Assembly: GCA_947498025.1 (NCBI GenBank)
Contig: CANMJR010000013.1
Coordinates: 1 to 64,000 of the forward strand
From: Helicobacteraceae bacterium
GTDB taxonomy: Bacteria > Campylobacterota > Campylobacteria > Campylobacterales > Sulfurimonadaceae
Direction: 5' to 3'
Length of the DNA: 64,000 nucleotides
The position numbers and the translations under genes are program-made. The notes beneath the pieces are model-generated. The model had not been told where the DNA came from and searched no databases. It saw nothing but the letters and a program-made list of their open reading frames with translations. Positions 48,348 through 58,330 of this stretch are shown here, piece by piece (position 1 is the stretch's first letter; the number at the start of each line of letters is the position of its first letter).

Positions 48348-48403
48348 ATGACGGCGGAATAGCTTTGGGACAGATTTATTACGCTTTTTTTCATAAATTT
48401 TAA
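48347..48403 (+). pseudogene. Remnant of a hypF 3' end
   Basis: Frame reads NDGGIALGQIYYAFFHKF-stop, parallel to the intact HypF end NDGGIALGQAYFCVKNNIG. Confidence 0.75.
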
Positions 48404-48446
48404 ATCTGTTTGATATAATTCCAATATTATATCAAAGGAATTTATA

Positions 48447-49112
48447 GTGATAAATGTAAAAAAAGTTTTTAATATTGCAGCTTTAGGTGTTTTTCTCGCT
48501 CTGTTTGGTGGGTGTGCAAGTCCCGTTACCAATCCACAGGTGAAATCGGAGTGTATGCAAGAGGGTGTTGGTGCACCGTCTTGGGTTTGTAAGCCACAGG
48601 TCATGAATGGGTATTCGAGCTTGGGAATAGCAGAAAACTATAAAGCTAACCCAGCTCAAACAATACATGAGGCTCTTAATAACGGCCGCACCGAGATTGC
48701 AAAACAGATACAATTGCAAGTAAAAGATAAAATCAATAATTTTTCCCGTGTAACTGAAATAAGCAGTAAAGAAAAGGTTGATAATCTTTATGCATCCATC
48801 GCAGAGGAAGTGAAGCCCATGAATATAACTCTTGAAAAAGAGATGAAATCTTGGATTTCTCCTTCGGGTAAATTGTATGTGCATGTCATAGCTCCAAAAT
48901 CAACTTCTGATGAAGAGATTAAAACAGCAGTTAAAACAAGCTATGCAAATGACAGGGTTACATGGCTCAGTTTTAAATCCAAAGAAGCATTGAATAATCT
49001 TGAAAAAGAGTTTGGTGTAACGATGCCAATACAGCAGCAGGTAACTGTGGCAGAAATGTTTCGGACAGAAAAGGTGACACAAAGCTCGGTAGGACGCAAT
49101 AGAAAAAAATAG
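48447..49112 (+). CDS. LPP20-like lipoprotein
   Basis: FGGCASP lipobox; GAPSWVCKPQVMNGYSSLGIAENYKANPAQTIHEALNNGRTEIAKQIQLQVKDKI. Confidence 0.7.
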   Translation: MINVKKVFNIAALGVFLALFGGCASPVTNPQVKSECMQEGVGAPSWVCKPQVMNGYSSLGIAENYKANPAQTIHEALNNGRTEIAKQIQLQVKDKINNFSRVTEISSKEKVDNLYASIAEEVKPMNITLEKEMKSWISPSGKLYVHVIAPKSTSDEEIKTAVKTSYANDRVTWLSFKSKEALNNLEKEFGVTMPIQQQVTVAEMFRTEKVTQSSVGRNRKK

Positions 49113-49132
49113 TGGCAAGAAATTTTATATTA

Positions 49133-49882
49133 TTAAAAATTTTGATATAAATTTATCAAAATTTTTTCCTGCAGAGACTCTTTATAATTAAACTTAAACT
49201 TAAACTCAATCTCTTTCAAATAATAGAAAAAATTCTCACCGCTCACACCCTTGTACTTCAGAATGGATTTCTCAAAAAAAAGCCAAAACTGCGTGATAAT
49301 ATTTTCTCTTTTTTTTGTTTTTGAGATTTTGTTAAACATCATAAATTTTGAGAACTCTTTGAAATAAATACTTTTCGACCCATTTTCTAAAAACTGGTTT
49401 TTGTATTTGTTCAGATTTGGCATAAGTATGTTATAAACTCTGCTTTCATAATGAAATGTTAAAAAATTCTGAGCATCAAAAATATTCTCTTTTACCTTCT
49501 TTTTACTTTTTTCCAGATAGATATATTCATCATATTCTAAAACTATTTTCTCTCTGTATTCATCCTCTAAATAGTTCGCAATTAATTGGCGAAAGAGCTT
49601 ATATCTACTTTTTACAGTCATATAATTTATGGCTAATTTTTTACTCGCTTGGTTAATTGTGAGGCTCTCACAAAAGCACTTTATAATCTCAACATCAGTT
49701 TTTATTTTTTTTGCAGAGAACTTTTTTTTGCATTTTGCACATTTGAGTTGTTCCGATTTGAGTTCATAGAGTTTTTCATGATTACAATAGATACATTTCA
49801 TAAGGAATTTTATCACAAGTTGGTGCCAAAAGTAACTAAGAAATAGAAAAATTAATAATACTTTCACACTAAAGATATACAA
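49133..49882 (-). CDS. Zinc-ribbon/HTH protein, transposase-like (possibly domesticated); true start probably MKCIYCNH
   Basis: CIYCNHEKLYELKSEQLKCAKCKKKFSAKK (CxxC...CxxC), TINQASKKLAINYMTVKSRYKLFR, EYDEYIYLEKSKKK. Confidence 0.55.
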   Translation of the reverse strand: MYIFSVKVLLIFLFLSYFWHQLVIKFLMKCIYCNHEKLYELKSEQLKCAKCKKKFSAKKIKTDVEIIKCFCESLTINQASKKLAINYMTVKSRYKLFRQLIANYLEDEYREKIVLEYDEYIYLEKSKKKVKENIFDAQNFLTFHYESRVYNILMPNLNKYKNQFLENGSKSIYFKEFSKFMMFNKISKTKKRENIITQFWLFFEKSILKYKGVSGENFFYYLKEIEFKFKFNYKESLQEKILINLYQNF

Positions 49883-49913
49883 TTGTGAGAGTTATTAATA
49901 CGATGAGGGTAAG

Positions 49914-50555
49914 ATGGAAAACTTAGGATTGGTAATTATATTCTGGTACGGCGTTTTACATGCTTTTGGAGCTGACCACCTAACTGCAATTGCAGATTTT
50001 TCTATCGGTAAAAACAAAAAAAAGACTATGCTCATTACAACTCTGTTTGCAATAGGGCATGGATTATCTCTTTTTATATTTGCAAAAATTTTAGAGAGTT
50101 ATCATATAAGTGAAACTATTTTGGGTTATGGAGATACTATCTCTTCAACTGTAATACTCGGGATGGGAGTCTATCTTCTATTTATGGTTTTTACAGACCG
50201 AATTCAGTTAAAAAAGCATATTCACCACGGCGAGGAACATGTCCACATCTGGTTTGGCAAAGAGCATACCCACAACAACACCGACACAACTTCTGCATTC
50301 ACTATCGGCGCATTAATGGGTATAGGCGGAGTTCGCGGCATGCTTATAACTCTTGGTGCGATTGAAGGGCAGAGTGTTGATTTTATGATGGTTCTTGTTT
50401 TTACTCTCGGAGTGATGAGCATATTTGTGGGCTTTGGTGCTGTGATACTCTCTATTAATAAAAATCTACTAAACTCTAAACAAAATTTAAAAAAAGTTTT
50501 CGCAGCTGCAGGAATTGTATCGGTAGTTGTCGGCTCAAGTATGTTACTAAATTAA
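49914..50555 (+). CDS. Nickel/cobalt transporter (NicO/UreH-like)
   Basis: WYGVLHAFGADHLTAIADFSIGKNKKKT...ALFAIGHG; His-rich loop; adjacent to hypB. Confidence 0.8.
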   Translation: MENLGLVIIFWYGVLHAFGADHLTAIADFSIGKNKKKTMLITTLFAIGHGLSLFIFAKILESYHISETILGYGDTISSTVILGMGVYLLFMVFTDRIQLKKHIHHGEEHVHIWFGKEHTHNNTDTTSAFTIGALMGIGGVRGMLITLGAIEGQSVDFMMVLVFTLGVMSIFVGFGAVILSINKNLLNSKQNLKKVFAAAGIVSVVVGSSMLLN

Positions 50556-50567
50556 AGGATAAATCAG

Positions 50568-51362
50568 ATGTGTAAAGATTGCGGTTGTAGTATAACAGGA
50601 CCTTCCCACGAAGAAAAGGCTCACTCCCATGAGCATCATGAAAAACATTCACATGAACACCACCATCATGGAGGTTCACATAAACATCTTCATGATAATC
50701 CTCAACTCAATGACCCTAAAACAATTTCGGTTATTACAAAGATTTTGGATAAAAATAACCAAGAAGCTGGGCACAATCGCGATCATTTTAACTCGCATGG
50801 AGTTTTGTGTATCAATCTTATGAGTAGTCCGGGAAGCGGAAAAACAGCTTTGCTTGAGGCTTTGTCAAAAATTGCAGAGTTTAAATTCGGTGTCATCGAG
50901 GGCGACTTAGAGACAAGCAAAGATGCTGACAGACTCACGGCATGTGGAATACAGGCACATCAGATTCAGACAGGTTCCGCATGTCACTTAGATGCCTTTA
51001 TGGTACACAAAGCACTGCACCATATGGATTTAGAAAACATGGATGTCTGTTTTATAGAGAATGTCGGAAACCTTGTTTGTCCGGCAAGTTATGATGTGGG
51101 AAGCCACCTCAATATTGTTCTTGTAAGTATTCCTGAGGGCGAAGACAAAATAGCGAAATATCCGGTTATGTTCCGACAGGCGGATTTGATTTTGTTTACG
51201 AAAACAGATTTGCTTCCCCATTTTGAGTACGACATGGAGAAAGAAAAAGAGATGGCAAGAAAACTCAAACCAAGTGTGGATATTTTAGAAGTAAGCACTA
51301 AAGATGAGGCATCTCTGAAAAAAGTAGCATCATGGATTAAGTTTAAAATGGAGATGAGATAA
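50568..51362 (+). CDS. hypB: Hydrogenase nickel incorporation protein HypB
   Basis: CKDCGC, His-rich metal-binding stretch, NLMSSPGSGKTALLEAL. Confidence 0.97.
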   Translation: MCKDCGCSITGPSHEEKAHSHEHHEKHSHEHHHHGGSHKHLHDNPQLNDPKTISVITKILDKNNQEAGHNRDHFNSHGVLCINLMSSPGSGKTALLEALSKIAEFKFGVIEGDLETSKDADRLTACGIQAHQIQTGSACHLDAFMVHKALHHMDLENMDVCFIENVGNLVCPASYDVGSHLNIVLVSIPEGEDKIAKYPVMFRQADLILFTKTDLLPHFEYDMEKEKEMARKLKPSVDILEVSTKDEASLKKVASWIKFKMEMR

Positions 51363-51652
51363 TGTGCCTCTCCATACCGAGTAAAGTTGTAAAAATAGAT
51401 AAAGAAAACAACATGGCAACGGTTGATACTATGGGTGTTCAAAGAGATGCAAGTTTAGTTTTAATGGGCGAAGAGGATGTAAAGATAGGCGACTATGTAC
51501 TTTTGCACATCGGGTTTATTATGAATAAGATTGATGAAGAGGATGCACTTCTCTCCCTTGAAACATACAGGCAAATCATAGAAGCGATGGATGAAGAGGA
51601 GAGGCAAAGGGCGGTTTTGGACGAAAGTGAATGTCAAAATAGGGGTGCGTAA
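51362..51652 (+). CDS. hypC: Hydrogenase assembly chaperone HypC
   Basis: MCLSIPSKVVKI...VGDYVLLHIGFIMNKID-like. Confidence 0.97.
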   Translation: MCLSIPSKVVKIDKENNMATVDTMGVQRDASLVLMGEEDVKIGDYVLLHIGFIMNKIDEEDALLSLETYRQIIEAMDEEERQRAVLDESECQNRGA

Positions 51653-52813
51653 ATGGAACTCGAACTTAAAAATCTTTATGACGATTTTAGAAATGCCAAC
51701 ACCATAAAAGCGTATGCAAAAATAATTAGAGAAGATGCTCTCAAACTTCCTCATCCGATAAATATAATGGAAGTGTGCGGAGGGCATACGCACACGATTA
51801 TGAAATACGGTATCCTCCAACTTCTGCCAGAAAATATAAAGTTTGTGCATGGTCCGGGTTGCCCGGTGTGCATCATGCCAAAAGAGCGGATTGACCATGC
51901 TTATGTTTTGGCGATGCAGAGAGATGTGATTTTGGTCACTTTAGGGGACATGATAAAAGTGCCGGGAAGCAACGGAAGCCTTCAAGATGCAAGAAGCAGA
52001 GGTGCGGATGTACGGTTTGTTTACTCTCCGCTAGATTGTCTAAAAATCGCCCATGAAAACCCACAAAAAAAAGTAATTTTCTTCGCCATAGGTTTTGAGA
52101 CCACAACCCCGATGACTGCCGCATTGCTAGATACCGTTGCAAAACAAAACAAGGTGAATGGCGAAGCCAGAGAAGGTGCCCTGGGGTATATAAAAAACAT
52201 CTTTTTTCATATAAACCATGTAACGGTTCCCGAAGCGATGGCGGCACTTATCTCAGACAAAGAGTGCAACATAGACGCATTTTTGGGACCTGCGCATGTG
52301 AGCGTGATTAGCGGAAGCAAGATTTACGAGGAGTTTCCACAGGATTTTAACAAGCCGGTTGTTGTCTCAGGATTTGAGCCTGTGGATGTCATGCAAAGTA
52401 TCAGCATGCTAGTAAAACAGTTTGCAGAGGGTAGATGTGCGCTTGAAGTGGAGTATAAAAGAGCCGTTACTCGCGATGGCAATTTAAAAGCACAAGCGTT
52501 GATAGAGAAGTACTTTGAAAAAGCGCAAAATTTCAGATGGAGAGGTCTTGGCGATATTCCTCAAAGCGGCTTAAAACTCAGAGCCGAATTTGATGGTTAC
52601 AATGCCGAAGTGATTTACAAAAATATTTTGCCGCATGAGCCAATCGACGACCACAAACTCTGCATCTGCGGAGATATACTCAAAGGCAAAGCAAACCCGC
52701 CGGAGTGCAAAATATTTGGTACTGCATGTAAGCCCACTAGTCCGATAGGAAGCTGCATGGTAAGCTCTGAGGGCGCATGTGCGGCGTATTATAAATATGG
52801 AAATCTATTGTAA
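51653..52813 (+). CDS. hypD: Hydrogenase formation protein HypD
   Basis: NIMEVCGGHTHTIMKYGI; HGPGCPVC; GFETTTP. Confidence 0.97.
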   Translation: MELELKNLYDDFRNANTIKAYAKIIREDALKLPHPINIMEVCGGHTHTIMKYGILQLLPENIKFVHGPGCPVCIMPKERIDHAYVLAMQRDVILVTLGDMIKVPGSNGSLQDARSRGADVRFVYSPLDCLKIAHENPQKKVIFFAIGFETTTPMTAALLDTVAKQNKVNGEAREGALGYIKNIFFHINHVTVPEAMAALISDKECNIDAFLGPAHVSVISGSKIYEEFPQDFNKPVVVSGFEPVDVMQSISMLVKQFAEGRCALEVEYKRAVTRDGNLKAQALIEKYFEKAQNFRWRGLGDIPQSGLKLRAEFDGYNAEVIYKNILPHEPIDDHKLCICGDILKGKANPPECKIFGTACKPTSPIGSCMVSSEGACAAYYKYGNLL

Positions 52814-52824
52814 GTAAGGATATT

Positions 52825-53523
52825 ATGAAGAAACAGCATTGCATGAAAAAATTAGAAGAGTTTAAAAAACATCTTCAAAGTTTTGTTAAGTTAGAAAAAT
52901 GCAGTAATAAAGATATTCATACTTTAAGAGTAGTAAGCAGAGATTTGTGTTCGCTGCTTAGTGCTGATGAACCTTTTTATGATAGCGTCAAAAGAGTGAT
53001 TAAAATAAGCAATAAGATAAGAGATATGGATGTTTTTTTTGAGTACTTTCTCTTATCTCTGCCAAAAAAATATCTTGCAAAATTAGATAGAGTGAGTATT
53101 GAAAAATTTACAAATGAGAGTAGAAAAAAGAAGATAAATAAGCTTCATGAATACCTAAAATCTTTAGTAATTCCCAAAAGTGTTCTGTGTAAATACGAAG
53201 AAGATATATTTAGTTTCATGGATAGTAATGAACTGATATTAAGTAAAATAGAACTGCATAAATATAGAATATATATTAAAAAAGTGTTAGCTAGAGAAAA
53301 AAACGGTGCTTCAAAAAATGAGACAAAAATAAAAACTCTTAACAAAATAAAAGATATTTTGGGAAGCATAAATGACAACTATCATGGATTGGAGAGGTTG
53401 AACAGTTATGAAATAGATGCGTCGCTATTTAAAAAAATAAAGAACTATGTACAAAAAGAGAACCTAAAACTTTTTAACCTATTTAAAAAATTAAATCAAA
53501 TATACACAAGGAGTCTTTTGTGA
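52825..53523 (+). CDS. CHAD-domain protein
   Basis: DIHTLRVVSRDLCSLLSA; KIRDMDVFFEYF; LHKYRIYIKKVLA pattern of conserved histidines/arginines. Confidence 0.8.
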   Translation: MKKQHCMKKLEEFKKHLQSFVKLEKCSNKDIHTLRVVSRDLCSLLSADEPFYDSVKRVIKISNKIRDMDVFFEYFLLSLPKKYLAKLDRVSIEKFTNESRKKKINKLHEYLKSLVIPKSVLCKYEEDIFSFMDSNELILSKIELHKYRIYIKKVLAREKNGASKNETKIKTLNKIKDILGSINDNYHGLERLNSYEIDASLFKKIKNYVQKENLKLFNLFKKLNQIYTRSLL

Positions 53524-54023
53524 AAAAAGTTTATTTAATCAGACATGCTAAATCAAGTTGGAAGGATTCTTTACAGAGTGACTTCGAGCGACCGCTGAGT
53601 AAAAGAGGCAAAGCAGATGCACCTTTGATGGGAGCTAAACTAAAGGGTAAAAAAATTGTGCCGGATATAATCTACTCAAGTCCTGCGGTAAGGGCTAAAA
53701 CTACCGCAGAGATAATTGCAAAAAAAGTAGGGTTTGAAAAAGAGATTGTATTTAAGAAAGATATTTACGAGGCAAGTGTAAGTACGCTTCACAAAATATT
53801 GACCAAAATAGCGGATAAAAAAAGTGTAGCGTTTTTGTTTGGACACAATCCGAGTTTGAACGAGCTGGCTGAAAAATATCTAAATTTTAACGAAAACATC
53901 CCGACATGCGGAGTTGTGGAGATTGAGTTTGACTGCGATAGTTGGGCGGATATAGGTGCAGAAAGTGCAAGGTTGGTCTTGTTTGATTATCCGAAAAAAG
54001 ATAGCGTAAGCCTAAAAAATTAG
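53520..54023 (+). CDS. SixA-like phosphohistidine phosphatase
   Basis: KVYLIRHAKSSWKDSLQSDFERPLSKRGKADAPLMG; LFGHNPSLNELAE. Confidence 0.93.
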   Translation: MKKVYLIRHAKSSWKDSLQSDFERPLSKRGKADAPLMGAKLKGKKIVPDIIYSSPAVRAKTTAEIIAKKVGFEKEIVFKKDIYEASVSTLHKILTKIADKKSVAFLFGHNPSLNELAEKYLNFNENIPTCGVVEIEFDCDSWADIGAESARLVLFDYPKKDSVSLKN

Positions 54024-54033
54024 GAGCAATAGA

Positions 54034-55026
54034 ATGACAAAAACAATAACCTTAGCATGTGGAAACGGTGGAGAGGAGAATAATGAACTTATCTCTCATG
54101 TGTTTTACAAAGCCTTTAAAAACGAGATTTTAGAAAAAAGTGAAGATGCGGCGATTATTCATGGTGGGGAGCTGGCATTTTCTACCGATAGTTTTACTGT
54201 TTCGCCTCTCTTTTTTGCAGGTGCTGATATAGGAAAACTTGCGGTTTGCGGAACATGTAATGACCTCGCTATGATGGGTGCGAAGCCTAAATATTTGACA
54301 TGCAGCGTAATTATAGAAGAGGGGTTTGAACTCTCGCAGCTTGAACGCATAGTCGAGAGTATGAGAAAAGAGCTTGAAATCAACGGCGCTATTGTGGTGA
54401 GCGGTGATACAAAAGTCGTGCCTCGCGGAAGTGTGGACAAGATTTTTATCAATACTACGGGCATTGGCGAAGTGTTGCAGAAGGGGATTAGTTCTAACAA
54501 TATTACTGAAGAGGATGTGATTTTGGTGAACCGTGACATCGGCTGTCATGGTGCGACTATTTTTGCTGCAAGGGAGGGGATTGAGATGAGTAGCTCCTTG
54601 CAAAGTGACTGCACTTCACTCTTTCCACATGTCAAAGCGTTACTGGATGCAAAGATAAAAATAACCGCGATGCGAGATGCAACAAGGGGCGGAGTAAGTG
54701 CTGTTTTGAACGAATGGGCGAAACAGTCAAATGTTTGCATAGAGGTCGAAGAGGAAAAAATTCCTATCAGTGATGAGGTAAATGGCATTTGTGAAATGCT
54801 TGGTTTCGAGGCTACTGCTTTGGCGAATGAGGGTACATTTGTATTGGCTATTAAAAAAGAGGATGCAGATGCGGCATGTGAAATTTTGAAAGCGTTTAAT
54901 CCACATGCCGAGATTATAGGAATCGTTACAAATAGACATGTGAAAAAAGTAATACTCAAAAGTGCTTGGGGAACCTCAAGATTCTTGGAGACGCCTACGG
55001 GTGAGCTTTTGCCTAGGATTTGCTAA
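54034..55026 (+). CDS. hypE: Hydrogenase expression/formation protein HypE
   Basis: [39 protein letters not shown]-terminal PRIC. Confidence 0.97.
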   Translation: MTKTITLACGNGGEENNELISHVFYKAFKNEILEKSEDAAIIHGGELAFSTDSFTVSPLFFAGADIGKLAVCGTCNDLAMMGAKPKYLTCSVIIEEGFELSQLERIVESMRKELEINGAIVVSGDTKVVPRGSVDKIFINTTGIGEVLQKGISSNNITEEDVILVNRDIGCHGATIFAAREGIEMSSSLQSDCTSLFPHVKALLDAKIKITAMRDATRGGVSAVLNEWAKQSNVCIEVEEEKIPISDEVNGICEMLGFEATALANEGTFVLAIKKEDADAACEILKAFNPHAEIIGIVTNRHVKKVILKSAWGTSRFLETPTGELLPRIC

Positions 55027-55367
55027 TGCATGAATATAGCATTGTCGGGTCTCTGATAGATGCATGTGAAGAGAATGCAAAAGCGAATGTTGCCACAAAA
55101 GTAACAAAAGTTGTGGTAAAAATCGGCGTAATGAGCGGAGTTGAACCAGAGCTTTTAAAAACAGCTTTTGATACTTTTAAAGAGCAAACTATTTGTGATG
55201 GTGCTGAATTTATTATGAATATTCAGCCGGTAGTTATAAAGTGCAATAGCTGTTTGAATGAATCAATTTTAAAAAAGTTGGAGTACTCCTGCCCAATATG
55301 CAAGAGCATAGAACTTGATATAACAGATGGCGAAGATATGTACCTTATGCAGTTGGAGTTAGAGTAA
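55020..55367 (+). CDS. hypA: Hydrogenase nickel incorporation protein HypA
   Basis: [20 protein letters not shown] zinc site CNSCLNESI...CPICKS. Confidence 0.95.
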   Translation: MLMHEYSIVGSLIDACEENAKANVATKVTKVVVKIGVMSGVEPELLKTAFDTFKEQTICDGAEFIMNIQPVVIKCNSCLNESILKKLEYSCPICKSIELDITDGEDMYLMQLELE

Positions 55368-55458
55368 ACAACAAAAAAATTACTTATTTTCTAGATATCT
55401 TGAACACTACCTAAAACTTAGAAAAACAGTGTAGTTTTTTTCTTTTTTGGATTAATAG

Positions 55459-56166
55459 TTATTCCACAATTTCACCATCTATAATTTCATCTTTAGTATC
55501 ATTTATTTCTAAAAAGTCACTATATGGAATTTGTTCATTTTTCTCTGATAATCCTGAATATTTATTTTCCATTTTATTTATAGCTTTTATTAACTCAGTC
55601 GTATCTTTTAAAATTGGTGATATTACTTCTTTTCTGCCAAAACTTAAAATATTTATTATTGACAGTGCTTTACCTTTTATTATCTCACCATCACTAATCT
55701 TTTTATCTAACTGAGCTTGCATTTCATTTAATTTTTTTAAAATTCTATCTTTATGCTCATCTTCAAGTTGCTTATTACTATGAATTTTATTTCTAAGTTC
55801 ATTTATCATATTTTGTATAGTGTTATATTCATCATCATTTATTTTGTTATTTGAAATAAATAAGTCATCTAAGTTTTCATCATATTCATCAGTTAGTAAT
55901 AACTCTAATCTAGCTTTCACTGCGTCTATAAATCCTTTACCAAGTGAACTGTATTGAATATTAGCCAAATCAATTGTTGATAATTGATTTTGTTTAGAAA
56001 ATGCATTGATAATATTTAATGATTTGATTGCTTGCAGTCTATTAACTCCACTATTCTTATATTCGACTTCCATATTACTGAGAGTGCTAGATAACAACTC
56101 CTCTAATTTTAAAGTTGCAGTTTTATATTCTTTATTAATTATATTTCTATCTATATGAGTTGTCAT
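55459..56166 (-). CDS. Hypothetical protein
   Basis: Intact 235-aa ORF, strand-opposed to both neighbouring operons. Confidence 0.55.
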   Translation of the reverse strand: MTTHIDRNIINKEYKTATLKLEELLSSTLSNMEVEYKNSGVNRLQAIKSLNIINAFSKQNQLSTIDLANIQYSSLGKGFIDAVKARLELLLTDEYDENLDDLFISNNKINDDEYNTIQNMINELRNKIHSNKQLEDEHKDRILKKLNEMQAQLDKKISDGEIIKGKALSIINILSFGRKEVISPILKDTTELIKAINKMENKYSGLSEKNEQIPYSDFLEINDTKDEIIDGEIVE

Positions 56167-56488
56167 TCATAGCCCCCAATATTTTAATGTAAACTATAAC
56201 AGAACAATGCTTAACTTAAAAGTGAAAATAATTAGATTAAAGAGCTGTACTGTTTTTGTACCTCTTTTTTTCAAGAGGTTTTCAATAAGGAGAAGAAGCG
56301 TTGTTTATAGGGAGTGCTATTTTCTTTTATTTCGTGAAATGCAAATGTAAAAATTTGCGTTTAGGTTAAACAAAACTTAAAGCTTAGATGGTTATAATTC
56401 CGGACTTTTTGTAGAAATTGGACTTCTGGGTGCGTGATTTTTCTACACTCAGAAGTTTATGTTAATATAATATATTTAAGGACTATAG

Positions 56489-56797
56489 ATGTACGCAATT
56501 ATTAAAAATGGTGGTAAGCAGTATAAAGTTCAAGAGGGTGATATCTTAAAATTTGATAACATGTCTCTTGAGCCAAAAACTATCATCGAAATCAAAGAAG
56601 TTTTGGCTGTAAATGCTGGTGAACTTAAAATGGGAACACCTTTCGTTGAAGGTGCTATTGTGACTGCTGAAGTTATCAATGAGGGTCGTGACAAAAAAGT
56701 TATTACTTTTAAAAAGCGTCGTCGTAAAGATAGTAAAGTTAAAAGAGGTTTCAGAAGAGACTTCACTCGTGTTCGTATCACGAAAATAGCTGCGTAA
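56489..56797 (+). CDS. rplU: 50S ribosomal protein L21
   Basis: [23 protein letters not shown]. Confidence 0.98.
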   Translation: MYAIIKNGGKQYKVQEGDILKFDNMSLEPKTIIEIKEVLAVNAGELKMGTPFVEGAIVTAEVINEGRDKKVITFKKRRRKDSKVKRGFRRDFTRVRITKIAA

Positions 56798-56817
56798 TTA
56801 AGATTAAGGAGTAAAAT

Positions 56818-57075
56818 ATGGCACATAAGAAAGGTCAAGGTAGTACACAGAATAATCGTGACTCGGCTGGTAGAAGACTTGGTGTTAAGAAGTATGGTGG
56901 CGAGGCCGTAATAGCCGGTAACATCATTATTCGTCAAAGAGGAACGAAAGTTCACCCAGGTAAAAATGTTGGTATGGGAAAAGACCATACAATCTATGCA
57001 CTTATTGAAGGTGTTGTTAAATTCGAAAGAAAAGACAAAAATCGTCAACAAGTTTCTATAGTAGCTGCTGCGTAA
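56818..57075 (+). CDS. rpmA: 50S ribosomal protein L27
   Basis: [28 protein letters not shown]. Confidence 0.98.
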   Translation: MAHKKGQGSTQNNRDSAGRRLGVKKYGGEAVIAGNIIIRQRGTKVHPGKNVGMGKDHTIYALIEGVVKFERKDKNRQQVSIVAAA

Positions 57076-57213
57076 TTCTACAATGTTTGGGCTTTGCCCA
57101 AATATTCTACTTCAATCACTAGGTTTTGCACCTAAATAAATAAAATATTTAACAGTTTACTCTTTTTAAAAATCAAGTGAATTTTTAAGTATTATCAACT
57201 AAGGATATCTACA

Positions 57214-58320
57214 ATGTTTACAGATAGTGTTGAATTAACCGTTTCATCCGGAAAAGGTGGACAGGGATGCGTTGCATTTCGTCGTGAAAAATTTGTTCTC
57301 AACGGTGGACCAAACGGCGGGGATGGCGGAAAGGGTGGCGACATTTGGTTTAAGTGTGACAACAACACACATACGCTCTCACATTTTCAAAAAAAGATGC
57401 ATATAAAAGCTGAAAACGGTGTTCAGGGGGAAGGTCGAAATATGACCGGTCGTTCCGGTGCCAAAGAGGTTATTATCGTTCCACCGGGAACACAGATTAT
57501 TGATGCAGAGAGCGGTGAAGTTCTTTTTGATATGTTGATGGACGGTCAAGAAGTAGAGTTCATTACGGGTGGAAAAGGCGGGCTTGGAAATACTCGCTTT
57601 AAGTCATCTACAAACCAGAGACCGACATATGCGCAGCCCGGTGAAAAAGGTAAGACAAGACAGATAAAGTTAGACCTGAAACTTATTGCCGATGTTGGGC
57701 TTGTCGGTTTTCCTAATGTTGGAAAGTCAACTCTCATCTCAACGGTTTCAAACGCTCGTCCAGAGATTGCAAACTACGAATTTACTACGCTAACTCCAAA
57801 ACTGGGTCAAGTAAATATAGGTGACTTTGAATCATTTGTTATGGCTGATATTCCAGGAATTATCGGTGGAGCGCATGAGGGTAAAGGTTTAGGAATTCAA
57901 TTTTTACAACACATTGAGAGAACAGAGATCCTTTTGTACATGATAGATCTGGCTTCATACCGAGATTTAAAAGAGCAGATAGAGACTCTAAAAAGTGAAA
58001 TTGCCGCATTTTCTGCAAAAATGGGTGAAAGTAGGTTTGCAATTGCTTTAACAAGAGTAGATATTGTACCACCGGAAGAAGTCCCTGAATTGGTGAATGG
58101 TTTTTTAAATCTGATTGGTGTGAGTGCAAATAAAGCAAGTGAATTTGATTTTGACCCTGAAATTCCATATTTTATTCAAGAGAGTGCTGATGAAACACTC
58201 GGATTTGATAAATCTTTACCATATTTTATAGCCGCAATCTCCTCTGCAACAAGCAAAAATATTGAAGCATTGAAGTATTCCCTATTTAATTTAGTACATA
58301 CAAATAGAAAAGTTTATTAG
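57214..58320 (+). CDS. obgE: GTPase ObgE
   Basis: FTDSVELTVSSGKGGQGCVAFRREKFV; GFPNVGKSTLISTVS. Confidence 0.98.
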   Translation: MFTDSVELTVSSGKGGQGCVAFRREKFVLNGGPNGGDGGKGGDIWFKCDNNTHTLSHFQKKMHIKAENGVQGEGRNMTGRSGAKEVIIVPPGTQIIDAESGEVLFDMLMDGQEVEFITGGKGGLGNTRFKSSTNQRPTYAQPGEKGKTRQIKLDLKLIADVGLVGFPNVGKSTLISTVSNARPEIANYEFTTLTPKLGQVNIGDFESFVMADIPGIIGGAHEGKGLGIQFLQHIERTEILLYMIDLASYRDLKEQIETLKSEIAAFSAKMGESRFAIALTRVDIVPPEEVPELVNGFLNLIGVSANKASEFDFDPEIPYFIQESADETLGFDKSLPYFIAAISSATSKNIEALKYSLFNLVHTNRKVY

Positions 58321-58330
58321 TTTTACGAAG

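Noticed and set aside
56167-56488. Possible L21 leader RNA or riboswitch upstream of rplU
   Set aside because: Only short AT-rich stems (CCTCTT/AAGAGG) are visible; no known leader consensus could be recognised by eye.
57086-57102. TTTGGGCTTTGCCCAAA hairpin after rpmA
   Set aside because: Good stem but no T-tract, and obgE follows on the same strand; could be an attenuator or simple palindrome, too weak to call a terminator.
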